This document shows, in pieces, positions 20,618 to 32,600 of a DNA stretch of 64,000 bases. Within the stretch, counting starts at the first letter, position 1, and every line of letters starts with the position of its first letter. This DNA comes from Chaetomium olivaceum (Eukaryota > Ascomycota > Sordariomycetes > Sordariales > Chaetomiaceae). The stretch lies in NCBI GenBank assembly GCA_039881045.1, contig JAYWVB010000059.1, positions 62,001 to 126,000 on the forward strand. The letters are read 5' to 3'. Made by a program: the position numbers and the translations under genes. The notes under the pieces were generated by a model that was not told the origin of the DNA, made no database searches, and saw nothing but the letters and a program-made list of their open reading frames with translations.

Positions 20618-23600
20618 TCATCACCAACCGCCGTCTTCCCAGCCCATCCCCCCTTCCCACCCCCCTCCTCCCCTATCCCGCCATTTCCACCCCCAGCACC
20701 AGCACCCCCACCCTCCGCAAGCCAGCTCCAATCCGCCTTCTCCAACTCCCGCACAAAAAAGTCCTGCTCCTCCCTCATCGCCTGGCGCATCAGCGCGGCC
20801 CCGCCCGCACCGTTCCCCCCCGTGGTCATCTGGTCCGGATACCTCCGCAGATTCGACCAGTGGGTCAGGGAGCGCAGGGCCTGTTCCAGCGGGACGGCGT
20901 CATCGACCTGGTCCTCGACGGCGGAGCCGACCAGCCACTCGTCGCGCAGCTCCGGGCGGCAGTGCAGGTAGACGGCGGTGATGACGCGCATGTTGGACTG
21001 GCGCCACTTGCGTCCCGTGTAGGGGACTTGGTTCTTGAAGAGTTTGAGGGTGTAGAGGCGGAGTTCGTGCTGGGGCACCTTGAGGGATTTGCGGAGGATG
21101 TTGGAGGACTTGTATTGCACCATGAGGAGGTTGCGGTGGGCGCGGTTTTTGCAGACTTTTTGCATGATGCGGAGGTAGTTGATGAGGGAGAAGAAGTTGC
21201 GGCGCGAGAAGTCGGTGATGGGCTCTGTGGGGAGCGGGTTGATGGGGTAGCCGAGCTCGTCGACCTCTGGCCGGGGAGGGGGGTCGGTGGTTGTTTCTGT
21301 TGTTTCTGAGTTGGCAGCGGATGGGTCGGATGATCCGGGGGGTGAGGAGTCGGAAGTGGCCTCGCCTTCGGAGGGGGCATTGGTAGGTGAGCGCCTGCGT
21401 TTGATGGGCGGCGGTGCGGCGTCGTCGTCGCTCATGTCCTCGAATTCCGTTGCTGTTGGGTTCGGGACGGAGTGTTGCGGTGGGATGACACCCGCGCGGG
21501 AGCCGCAGAAGTAGAAGAAGCTGTTGCTGTTAGCACCACTAGCCGTTACAAGGGACAAAGTCAGACGAGACTAACCTATGCTCTAACCGGTCCGTCCTGC
21601 TCTCGACGACCTGCTGAACATCGTACATGGCAAAGATCTTCAGCGCCATCGGGAGATAGTTAAGATCCAGGAGGAGCTGAGTCATGTACTCGAACTTGAG
21701 GACGTGGGAGAGCTTGAGCCACTTCAGCAGCAGTATCAAGGTACCAGTCACGGCTTTGGCGGCGATTTCTCGGCTCCGCAGCTCATCGACGTCGGCGTCC
21801 AGCGGTGAAGACGGATCACCCTTTGGAGCACCGTTCTGGCCGTTGGGTGCGTTCTGCTGGCCGCCGTTCGGACGCGCGCTAGGCGGTCCTTGGGGGCCGG
21901 CAGTTTGGGGCGAGGCTAAGTTACTAGTCATCGCCGTGATCTGCCTTAGGAGAACAATGACCAGCGACTGGAGCTGCGGTAGTGCCTCTTTCTACGAAGT
22001 TGTTAGCTTGGTGGCATAGGGCAAAGTGCTCGGTCAACTCACGTAGAATTCCTCCACGGCATCCAACCGCCCCTTTATTTGCTGACTGACCCCACGTGGC
22101 CCATAGTCCGGCCCAGGGGTAGATGGAGCACGGGGTTTGTCATCAATGGGCTTGTTCAAGCCTAGTTCCTCCTTTTCCTCGAGCGTCAATGATGACAAGT
22201 CAAGCTCATCAATGATGTCGTTGTCCGCGTCGTAGCCTCGTTCGAACTTGAGGAACTCCTCGCGTTCATCCCACAGCTGCCGGGTAGCGCGGCTCATGCG
22301 CACCCGCTTGGAAAAGAGCTCACCAGCCTCCAGAATGGAAGCCGGCACATCGCTGCCCTCCCATTTCCTGCCAACCAACAAGTCCTGTAGCCCGGCACCA
22401 CCCTTGCCGCCCGCGCTGTTACTCGAGGCATCGAGGGGTGGGTACATGAAGGGAAAGTTCTGGTTGGTTTGGTAGTTCTGCTTTTTGCCACCTTTACCAC
22501 CAACTCCAGGGCTCGGCGGCGGCGACGGAGCAGGAGTGGCAATGTGGACTGGCTGGTGCAGAATGGAGGCCCCCCCGCCCGGGCCAGGGGCGACCGGATG
22601 AACCCCGTTAGACCCATTGTTTCTTACTGGATGGTTGGGTAGCTGGGGGATGATAGTGTTCTGTTCTGGTTCCAAGGGTAGGAGAGGCTGGGGAGGAATG
22701 TAGGCCGGATACTTGGAGGTGATCTCCTGGCGGAATGCGTGGTAGTCGAGGGGTGACGCCGTGATGGTGTCCTTCTCCTCACAGCCCGTCTGCTCGCTGG
22801 TGGCCTTCTTGGCCTCGGCGATTTCTTCAGAGCCACCGAACACTAGCAAGATGGACTTCCAAAAGAGAAGGAATATCTAACCGGTTAGTATCACAAGTGC
22901 ATAGGGCATGTGAGGCGTACCTGAGTCTGCGGGAGGATGCCCGTCTCGTCCCATCGTAGTTTCATGATGACCTGAAGCGTGAAGCTGATCAAGCCGGGGT
23001 TAAGGGCAACTATTGGGGGTCAGCCGTTGGTCTCCGCTGCGGGGGTCTGCGACATACGTAGCCTATGCCGGACATCGGCCATCCCCTCGGGATCATCCAG
23101 CACCTCTTGGATGGCCATGTACAAGACGGTCATCAGATGGATCAGCTCCTCAGCCGCCATCTGCACGTTTTGTGGGAGCTCATCAGACCTGTAAAGTCAG
23201 CACACACCGCCCAGTCCAGTCCTCCCCTTCCTCTCAGCACTTACCAAAACAACTCAAAGACCCCTCTCAAAACCTCCCACACGATCTCTAGCCCCCACAC
23301 TCAGTCACCAACTTCACACCCTCCTTCATCGCCTCTAGCTGTTGATCGGTAGCAGCAGACTTCGCCTTCCCCTCGAGCACATCAGCGCCCAGCACACCAG
23401 CACCCTTGACCGTCTCCGTCCACCTCCCCAGCACCAAATACACCACAGCCCCCACGGCCTCCGCCCGCGCAATCCTATCCCCACCCTTAACACCCTCCAA
23501 CAAGGCCGTCACAAAAGCCCGCCTCCTCTCCGCAGCCGCCTCCGCCCCACCCTCGCCATCTTCCCCATCCCCTTCACCCTCCCCATCCCAGCTCGGCCCA

Positions 23601-23911
23601 GCTCCACTTCCCCCCTCGGCCGAGGCAGCCCCCGCAGCCCCCGCAGGCGCCGCCGCCGCCGCGGCCGTAGCGGGCGGGGCGAACAGGCGGACCCAGGCGG
23701 TGTAGAAGGCGCGGTTGGCGGCGTTGAGGCGCACCCACTGCCAGAAGTTGTACATGAACCACTCGTCGATCTCCTCGCGCAGCGGGGACGTGTCGGCGTA
23801 GACGTAGTCGTAGGCGATGGGCTCGGCGCGCGGGAACTCGGCGACTACGCGCCGCAGCTGGGCCAGCGAGAGCGAGTCTTGGGGTTGCGTGGGCGGTTGT
23901 TGCTGTTGGTC

Positions 23912-23948
<37 letters not shown>

Positions 23949-23993
23949 GATTGCCGCTGCTCTTGTTGCTGGCCCTGCTGCTGCTGCTGCTGC

Positions 23994-24045
<52 letters not shown>

Positions 24046-24403
24046 GGCTTCGGGGTGGGCCTGGGGGTAGGCCGAGGGGTACTTGGACTTGGAGTTGGGG
24101 TGGTGGGCCATCGTTGTCGGTGGTGTTAGGCTGAAGCTGAAAGTTCGGGGGGTCCGGTGCGGAGGGTGCGGCCGGTACTGGGGGAGGCGGGACGGAGGGA
24201 TGGTTTCGTTGGAGAAGTGGTCGCTTGGGGGGGGGTTCGGTTTCTGGGTTCGAGTCTGGGGCGTCGGTCATGTTCGTGTCTTCGGTGGTAGGGGCTGTCG
24301 TCGTTTCTGTCATCGTTTCGTCTGGTTTGTTATCGGTCGACGGCTTGTCGCTTGTGGCGGCGGCGCCGTCGGGCGAGGCACGCGATGACCACAACGCATT
24401 CAT
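20545..24403 (-). CDS. ham-2: HAM-2/PRO22/Far11-type STRIPAK subunit, with an apparent 1-bp frameshift
   Basis: Six exons: 24403-23245, 23188-23058, 23009-22921, 22876-22043, 21991-21576 and 21520-20545, about 1200 residues. The body matches the striatin-interacting (STRIP/Far11) family. An N1221-type region includes YDYVYADTSPLREEIDEWFM and VLYMAIQEVLDDPEG, and a C-terminal DUF3402 region includes WLKLSHVLKFEYMTQLLLDL and NLLMVQYKSSNILRKSLKVP. In Neurospora HAM-2 and Sordaria PRO22 these proteins scaffold the STRIPAK phosphatase complex needed for hyphal fusion and fruiting. Exon 1 carries a long poly-Gln tract. After VTECGG a stop appears because the run at 23292-23296 has five bases; six would continue as LEIVWEVLRG. 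Exon phases also demand that base. The start at 24403 has a good context. An in-frame ATG at 24520 is the alternative. Confidence 0.85.
20571..20624. repeat. (ATC/ACC)n trinucleotide run
   Basis: A coding microsatellite in the last exon of ham-2. On the minus strand it encodes Asp and Gly tracts near the C-terminus. Confidence 0.9.
23896..24049. repeat. (TTG/CTG)n run encoding poly-Gln in ham-2
   Basis: About 150 bp of mostly TTG (CAA on the coding strand), interrupted by CTG blocks and a few Gly, Glu, Arg, Ser and Asp codons. It encodes roughly 45 glutamines in three blocks. The long pure CAA blocks are prone to length change. Confidence 0.95.
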
Positions 24404-24849
24404 GGTTGTTTTGGTGGGGAGCTCAACCGCTCTTGGCGGCAGCGGGCGAAACAGTGGACGTCGAGATTTGGAGGTTGCAGGGTTCCACGACAAGAGCCAA
24501 GACCTTGGGTACTGGGACATTCCCCCACACCTTACCCAGAACCCACTCTCGAGGCACCAACTTGGCCCGTGTTAGCGCAAAGGGAAACGTGAACCTTTTG
24601 AGCACCGACAACACAGTGTGATGAAATCAGATAAGGTCATGTTGCTTTTTGATGACTTTGGTGTGTTGAAGTATGTACGAGGGGGTTCAACATGCTTCCT
24701 TCAAGTTGAAACGGAGCAGAGAACACTCCCGAGAAACTACCTCCTTGAGGGCCGTTTCCGAAGGTTATCTATGAGCTCTTCCGCTGCTCTGTGACCCAGG
24801 TATGTATACACCGTTTGTTTACACCATGACTGGATCCAGTCTCCAAGAA
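24404..24849. other. Spacer between ham-2 and the DUF2011-like gene
   Basis: This 446-bp tandem spacer holds the ham-2 promoter and 5' UTR and the 3' UTR of the upstream gene. No separate feature was recognised. Confidence 0.5.
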
Positions 24850-25874
24850 TCACTCGCCACCGCTCCCTTCAGAGTCCGACCCGGCCGCGGCCTCCCCTCC
24901 CGGCGGCGCTCCCTTCGCCCCCAGCTTCTTCTCCTTCTCCTTCATCCTCCTCTTCAGCTTCTTCTCCCTATTCAACCGCTTCTTCTTCTCCTTCAAATGC
25001 TCCTCCTTACTCATCTTCTGCTTCTCCGCCGCCGCCGCGCTCTCCTTCCTCGCCTTCTCCCTCTTCCTCAACACAATCCTCCCCTTCTTCCCCAACCTCT
25101 TCCTCTTCACCCTTGCCACACCCTCCCCCTCTTCCCCCCCCTTCCCTTCCCCTCTCCCCTTCCCCGCACCACCTACAGCAGTAGTGGTAATAACCCTCGT
25201 AACCCGCCACGGCACCTCCAACCCCCACGCCCTCCGCCCCGCCCATTCCCGCACCACCCCCGCCTCCACCGCCGCGTCCCGGAACTGCGCCTTCTCCCAT
25301 GCCGTGAGCTCCCCGCGCAGGTAGTGCGACAGCGGGCGCTGTGAGAGCGCGGGGCCGTCGTACCGGAGCTCCGCGTCGTCGGGGAGGAGTACGACTTTTG
25401 GGAGTGGGGGTGGGAGTGGGGGTGCGCCTGGGTTGAATGGGTTGGCGGTGCTGGGGAGGGGGGTGGCGAAGAGGCGGAAGGCGAATTCTGCGGGTTCTTC
25501 TTCTTCTTCTTCTTTGGGGGGTTTGGTGGGTTGAGCTTGGGCTTGGTTGTTGTCATCGCTGTCGCTGTCGCTGTCGTTGTCATTTATGGGCTTGGTTGGG
25601 GATGTGGTGGGTTGTGCTCTCGCTGGTGGTGGTGCGGTGGCCGCTGGTACCACACCCAGGTCTAGTGAGAGGAGGCTGGAGAGACGGGCGTTGAGTTTCG
25701 CCCGCAGGGCTGCTGTCTCTTCATTGTCTGCCTCTGGGCTGGAGTGCCGCTCGGAGGATGAGTTGTAGAGATCCTCTCGTCGGACGCTGTAGGTTGAGTT
25801 AGTCGGTGGTTGGCTTTTTGATGGGGGTGCTTGGTGGTGGGAACTTACCGCTTTGCATCTGGGAGGTCAAACAT
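24850..25874 (-). CDS. Small basic coiled protein, DUF2011-like, likely nuclear
   Basis: Two exons, 25874-25849 (26 nt, starting MFDLPDAKR) and 25786-24850, encode 320 residues. The intron uses GTAAGT and a TACAG acceptor. The order is an acidic, Ser/Asp-rich N-terminus; a conserved block EFAFRLFATP; then PLSHYLRGELTAWEKAQFRD; and a C-terminal third extremely rich in Lys, Arg and Glu (RVKRKRLGKKGRI, RLNREKKLKRRMKEKEKK) that should form a charged helix and act as a nuclear or nucleolar signal. The layout matches the fungal DUF2011 family, whose role I do not know. Ribosome assembly would be a guess based on charge. It is in tandem with ham-2 and the NDT80-domain gene. Confidence 0.72.
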
Positions 25875-27360
25875 GGTGAATTGATGAAGTGAGACTGGAT
25901 TCTATGGGTAATGGTGGGGCTGTAAATTTGAGATGTTGGTGAGTAAGTTGGGATGTGAAGCTTGGTGTTGAGGGTTGAGATCGATCGCGTGCAAGGGTTG
26001 GCAATTTTCGGCAGCTGTCAGCCGGATGTGCGCCGGCTCCCATCGCGACAAGCCCAAGCACGGCATGCCGATAGTAACCCTAACCCCCAATATATCCGTC
26101 ATTCCCACCCCCTGGATCACAAACCCCCGAACTCAAACTTCTTCCTGCCCGCAACGAGCGATTCGGAGATGGCCTTCCGTCGTTTAGTTTTGTCATGGCT
26201 TGCAGGCCGCTCTGGTCCGTTCTCGGAGGCTTATACAGACGGCTCGGAGATAGCACCAACAAGGACAAGTTCGGATGTCCTCGTCGTGTCTCGAAAACAG
26301 GCTAGAGCAAGAAGTTGAGCCCCCTGTGGGTAACCGGGTTGAGTCTCGCATTGCATAGTCATTTCCAGTGAAACCACGCCGTCGTATACACAAGGTTGTA
26401 ATAACATCGGTAGTTGATGTTGACGGCTGAAGGCAGTCTCTGCGGAGAACCGGGGAATTTATAAATAGATTTCCAAGCCTTCGAGCCCCATCAGGGATGG
26501 TTGGAACAAAATGCACAAAAAACCATGAAACAACGCTTCGCAGAATTCGTGACTCGATATGTTTCAATTTTAGCTCGCTATGTACAACACCGTGCAAGCG
26601 ATGGGTACACGGCAATGCTAACTTTCCCCGCTCCCTTCCTCCGGCCAGCCAGTACATACATGCCAATAAAAAGTGGCCAGGAGTATCAACGTGGTTTGAC
26701 CCAAGCGACAGACAGTAAAGGGGAATGAATCCGCTCAAACTCATCAATCGTAAATGCAATGTAACAGTAAAGTAGAAGTGTAAATGGAGTACATAACATG
26801 TGGTATCAATCCAAACAGCCGCTGCTTGCTCTCCATGAAGTGTAAATGTGAACATCACGAGTAAAACGAAGGGGGGTTGATCGGGTAATGGACAGAGCCG
26901 GTGGTGAAACATGCCCGGAACAAATGAAAGGAAACAAGAATGAGAAATAAACGATCACAGCCTCCCCGCGCCCCCGAAGTGCTACCAAGGTATTCTGCCT
27001 GCCATGCGAAACGAAACAAAACAGCAAACAGGAAACTCAAACACGGCAACAGTTGTTTTTCGAGACCGAACCGAGCCGAACCCCCAACGTACCACCAAAT
27101 ACACCACCAGGTTTTGTGTGTTATCGGTATCGTAAGCCCCCATTTTTACCCCCCCTATCCGTTTTCCAGTAGTATCTTCGATTCGAATCATTCGAACATG
27201 TCGAAGGTCTCGAAGCAGCGGTCGCGGGGGAAGGCAAGCTGCTGATCGGAGCGACGGCGCGGTGTTCCCCTTTTAGTAGTGTACAAATCCGTCGGCAAGT
27301 GATATGTTTGACCGGTTACGTGTGTAGCGCCAGTGTGTGTGTACGTGTGCGTGTGTGCCC
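25875..27360. other. Intergenic region, DUF2011-like promoter and NDT80-gene 3' flank
   Basis: This 1.5-kb stretch has no convincing gene. An AACCCTAACCCCC element at about 26075-26088 (telomere-box-like) lies 200 bp upstream of the DUF2011-like start. A short GT/GC-alternating run lies at about 27331-27357. Confidence 0.45.
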
Positions 27361-29647
27361 TCACGCCGTGTTCCACGCATAGCCATAGCCGCCCTGCGGC
27401 GCCGTCTGCGCAGCGCCCGCGCCCGCGTGGGGATGCGACTCCGCCTTCACTCCGTGATGATGGCCGCTAGCGCCACTCCCGCCAGCAGCGGTGGGATAGC
27501 CATACGGCCTCTCCACGCCCTGCCCGGGCCCGCTAGCCGCGTCTCCGCCGCCGCCCGCGGTCGTCGTCCACCCTTGCGACGTGGGAAAGTAATCCCGAGG
27601 CGGTGGCGCCTGTCCACCAGGTCCGGCCCCAGCAGACTGCGAGGCACCTCCGTCTTGGGCGTAAGCTCCTTGCTGTCCTGCCCCGATTTGCGGAGGCGGG
27701 GGGAGCGCGGGGTGCTGGCTCTGCGGGCTTGTTTCCGGCGCTGGGTAACCGCCACCCTGCGTTTGAGGAGGAGGAGGACCATAGCGGTACTCGCCCGACG
27801 CGGTTTCGTTAGAGATCGACGATGTGACCGACTGGTGGCTCGCATGGCGCGGCGACTTAGACGGCCGCGGGTTGGTGTCGCCGATGTAGCGGGGCACCGC
27901 GAGCGAGTTGTCCGGGGAGGTGGTGCCCGTGGTTGAGGAGAGGGAAAGGTGGTGAGGCGGGGCTGATGTGTAAGTTGCGAATTGGGTGCGGATTGGGGGT
28001 TGAGGTTGTTGTTGGTGTTGATGTTGGTGATGTTGGTGCTGATGTTGGTGTGGATCGTGGGATGCTGAGAGCGGAAGCTGGACTGAGGGTCCCATCGAGG
28101 TCGGTTGCATGGGCATTTCTTGGGGTTCGGCTGTGAACGTTTGAGCCCCAGATAGCGGCATCTTCGGGTACGGGTCTGGGGCTATTGTGGATGTCGGGTA
28201 GGTGGCGGACCCGGGAGTATGCGGCATCGAGACTTGTGGGGGAGGGTTCCATGTTGTTGGGTAAGAGCTGCGTGTGTTTGTTAGTTTACTTCCCCTCTTC
28301 TCTCTCCCGCCGTCGCTCATCCTGCTACAGCGTAAAACTTGGGGTGAGAACTCACTTGGACCGCATCTGCATCGGGCTCTGCGGCATTTGCTTCGGTGCA
28401 GTAAAAGTGAAGGCAGACCGGGGAACATCCAAGCTCGATAGCCGCGGTCGCGAGTCGTATGGGGGCTTGTTGAGAATGACAGCCTGTGCGACGATACCAT
28501 GGCCCGTTTCGACCAACGTCTGTCCCCGCGAACCCGCACTCGATCCAAGCAGTGGAATCTCCTTCCTTGCCTGGAAGTTCCTCGGACTCCTCCCGCGCAC
28601 GACAATAGGCGCTGTCGTCATCTCTGAAAGCACCAGTTTCTGCCCGTTGGCCAGGGTGCCGTGAAGCTTAAGGTGCAACACAAAGTGCTGTTGGAGTTCC
28701 TTCCTCCTCCCATTGTTTGCCGTCGCTCTGGAACCATGGGTTAGCAGCTATCATTTCAAACGTTGGCTCGCGCGCGCGGCTTACATCCTAAACTGCAGCC
28801 GCCTCCAACCGATCGGGTAGATGGCGTAGTGGTCGCCTCCGTTCTCCTCTTCCTCCTCGGACGGCGGAATCAGGGGTAGCGTCGGGGGCTCTTGGTCAGG
28901 CGCCTGGTTCGTCTCGGGCGAGTTCGGCGGCGGCGTCTTCCAAGGGATCACAATGAGGCGGACCGGATGGCCGTCGACGGACTCGATCGCCGAGATGCTG
29001 ACCTCCATGTTCTTGATTTGGCTTGTCTCGCCCGACTCAAGTAGCACCGAGAGCGGGATCTGCGGGAAGCATAGGCTGCCGCTGATCTGGAAAAGGTTAC
29101 GCCGGTAGCACGTCAACTCGGCGTTGAGCACGTTGCCGTCGCCCGCCCCCGAGGGAAACTCAGAGAGAAAGAACATGCCGTGAAGCTGCGCGTCAATCTC
29201 CATCTCATGGATCCGGCCTTTTGCGTCGACGATGGTGTGCTTGTCCCCGACCTTCTTAAACGACAGGAGCTTTTGGTCGTGATTTGGCGGCTTGTAGTCA
29301 TCCCGCAGGTCCTGGACCATCTCAGTGTACGGGGCCTGGTCCACTTGCGAGTATGGCCGTTTTAAACTGTTGATGCTGGGGATGTTCATTGACGGATGCG
29401 GGTATCGGTCGTATGGCTCGCCCTCCTCTTGGCCGGGCCGGCCAGGCTGGTACTGCGGATAGTCCATGGTGTGGTGGCTCCTCGGACGCACAAGATGTGA
29501 TGATGATGGTGGTGGCACCGATGCTGATGGGTCCTGCGGGTTAAACCGGCCGGCCATTTGTACCGGGTTTCCATAGTTGGACCACAGTGTGCCGTGTTGC
29601 GACTCAGCCCTCAGCTCTGCCATCGTGTAGGTCGCTGTGGCTGACAT
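27361..29647 (-). CDS. NDT80/PhoG-domain transcription factor (VIB-1/XprG-related)
   Basis: Three exons, 29647-28785, 28727-28356 and 28267-27361, encode 713 residues. The NDT80/PhoG DNA-binding fold spans about residues 125-365. It includes KLLSFKKVGDKHTIVD, AQLHGMFFLSEFP, the family signature TCYRRNLFQISGSL at 179-192, YPIGWRRLQFRM at the exon 1 end, and ELQQHFVLHLKLHG in exon 2. The N-terminal 120 and C-terminal 300 residues are Gln/Pro/His-rich and probably disordered activation regions. In ascomycetes this family includes VIB-1 and XprG, which control protease secretion, carbon or nitrogen starvation responses and heterokaryon-incompatibility death. It also includes meiotic or sexual paralogs. 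I cannot tell which paralog this is. It is transcribed away from the 11.5-kb gene-poor block, which would contain its promoter. Confidence 0.82.
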
Positions 29648-32600
29648 GGGAGCATGCCCTTATCCCCAGGAGCAGTTTTAACTCTATCGCCACAAGACTG
29701 CGATCGACAAGCAGCTAAACTGTGACAGGACCTGCCCTACGCCTCCTCTTGTGTGCTCGACAGCACGGCGTATTGTCAGAAAGCGTGGGAAGATGGACCA
29801 CTCCAAGATCAAAACAGGTCGGGTTTTGGTCTGGTGGTCGAGGGGAGGGAATGGTAAGAAATGGACCACAGGCCACGACCGGGTTGTAGGGGCGGCTTGT
29901 ATGTACTTGTATGTATAAGCCAATACTGTCAGGCGCTGGACGGGGCCGTTTTTATGAGAGACTTCGGCACTGGCCCGAGGGGGTGCGGCAAGGGCACAGA
30001 GAGGCGAGGCCAAGGCTCCCCCGAGCGGCTTCTCATGGGTGGGCTCCGAGGGGAGTGTTCACCACCGCTTGCAGGGCCGGTGCAGAAGCGTTCCAACCAT
30101 ACAGGGAAGGAGGTTGAGAAACGGGGGCGATCTGGCAGGCATTCCCGAGGCCCCTTGCTCTTTGAGATGGGGCAAGATACCGGCCGGGGCCCTGACCCCA
30201 TCAAGGACCAGGGTGTGATTGCACACCTTCTCAGGCATTAACTGCTATGGTTTGTTTCTCCTGGGCTGATGAGGCAGAGAGGTCGACGGCATAGGATAAC
30301 AACATCTTGTAGATCTCGAACCAAGCAGTCCCATAACTACTAGATCTCACAGCGAACCATCCTCGGGCAGTCCCTAGAAGCAGTACCGGCCGCCAGCATC
30401 GAGGTGACACGCGAACCTTGAAAGGCAGGGGTGGAGGGGTGTAGCTAGGTACCTCGATGAGCATGCAAGACAAGGTCAGAGCTGTTCAAGACAGCCCTGC
30501 CCTGCCTGACCTCTGCCGAGCGGGAAGCAACATCAGCAGCAGGGCCTTCGGACACTGATTGCGCGGGCTGGATGAGGAATGGCCCGTTGAGCAGGACGAT
30601 GACCAGCAGCAGCAGGATGGGGGTACTGAATGGCTGCGAAAAGGGGGGGCGCATCTTGCTACGCCAAGCGATCAGAGGGGGGGATGGCGGGCAAAACGGC
30701 ACGTCCGCCCTCGGCCCCTCCTCCGTCCAATCCTGGTTCAGGCAGCAGGGCCCCGGTTCGACCACCATGTTCGGCCGAGCAAACAGGGGCATCTGATTAG
30801 CACGAGAATCCTCCGAGGGACTCTGGGTGGACAGCTTGTGACCCGCAATTTTCTAGAAGACCGTTGGGTGATAAACGCGCCGACGAAGGGCCCCGTCCTT
30901 GAGAGGGGGAAAAAAGTCGGTTCACGAGATTACTCTCGACCAGGGTAGACAACGACGAAACCGACGGACCCCAGCAAGACTCGGCTGGCGGAGATGCGCA
31001 CAGTCCACCCCTGCCCTCCCCCGCTCCATCGACATCGCAGAGGCAATATCAGCGTCGTTATAGATGGGTTCAACCGCCGTTGCGAACGCCTCTTTGACAT
31101 CGCAATTGGCAGGAGAGGCTTAAACGAAATCACCAGCTACACACACAAAGTAGCCGCCGCCGCTCCTGTGCGCCAGAATACCGCCGTGTTTTGATCATGA
31201 CCCGCAACGTCTACACTGAGCCAAATGACGGGCTCTCGCGGCAGAAAGAGGAAGTTGGGGCCGTTGTGGACCGAGGCAAAGTCTCGAGTCTGCTCCGCGT
31301 GCACGACGCGCTGTCTTTCGCTTCCTCTCAAGCAGGAAGGACACACAAGCGATCGGCGGAGTCATGTTCTCAAGGGAAAACGAGGAACGAGAGTTGATGT
31401 GTCGGGACTCAGTAATGTTGTGCGCGTGCCCCTAAGAAGACGACGAGTGAGCGACTCGTGTAAGAGTCGTATCCGCATGTTATGGTTGTCCCAAGCAGCT
31501 GGGTGAGAGCGCACGCCGTTGCTCGCCTGGTTACCGCTGTAACTTCGATGATGTGCGTTTCCTGCTGACGATTCTTGCCCAGGGGCTCATAGCGGGAGCC
31601 GAGTTCCCACAGCCGGTGGGGGGCAAGCTAGGGTGGGTCCCCGGGCGACGCCGCCCGATCCGGTCGTAGCGCGGGCAGGGAAGACGCGCTTCAGCATCCG
31701 AAAGTCTCCCATGACAAAAGCAAAAAAGTGCGGAGGAAGCAAAACGGCGCCGCTTGACGACATTCCCGAATGGGAACTTGGTGCCTGGGCCCGCTTGCGC
31801 CATGACTCCGTGGAGACTGTATCCCATCCCGGTCGGCTCGCAAGGTGGGCTCGCGGCGACACAAATCCACAAATCGACGTCGACCTCAAATCGAACTGCC
31901 ACTGTTTTGCAGGTGTGGTGGCACGGCATCCCCATACATGTACGAAGACGGCAAGACGAGTTGTAAATGTCTTGGTTGCCGACAACTTTCAGGTAACCTG
32001 TTGAGCCACCGCCACTGCCTGACTATCAGCCGCGTCGAGCTCGGTTTGTGGTCCTTCCTCGTGTCCCCTTTGCCACGGCCACCGGTGAGCCTGGAGAGAA
32101 TGATGGCAATGATGATGATGATGAGCGAGGTCACGCCACAGCGGGTGCGGGCAGGCCATGGCTTGTTGAATGGGTTGCTTGCTGCGTCCTGCACGGCCAG
32201 CACGACCTCGCTCTGATTGGACCAGGCGCGCGGAACCGAAGGTACTGGCCAGCAAAGTTGACCTCTCAGACACTGTTCAGCAGCATGCCCCGTGCCGCAT
32301 CGTGCATACAGACAATGGAGCAGTGGTGCAACTCGCTGTCGTGGCAGGGAGTGTACTCCGCGGCATCTCGATCTGCACAAGCTGCGTCGAGTCGCTCTAT
32401 CGAGTTGAAGCCCCGAGGGCTGTTCGATCAAACGGCTGGCCCGCTGCAGGCAGTGACTAAACTAAAAGTTCCTGATTGCAGGATTCGTCGGTCGTCGACT
32501 CGTCAGCTCGTCAGCTCGTCTTTCGTGTTGGCCGTTGACGGTGTCGAAAACTGAATTGGATCTCGCTCGGTCACAATTTGGTCTTCCGGGGGGCCACACG

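Noticed and set aside
23288..23300. A very short intron explaining the ham-2 stop
   Set aside because: The only GT...AG pair there would span about 21 nt, below any credible fungal intron, and would still leave the wrong frame.
26193..26912. 239-codon open frame on the minus strand between the DUF2011-like and NDT80-domain genes
   Set aside because: No recognisable domain, mixed composition with many Cys/His/Arg scattered as in random translation, and a position in the 3' flank of the NDT80-domain gene.
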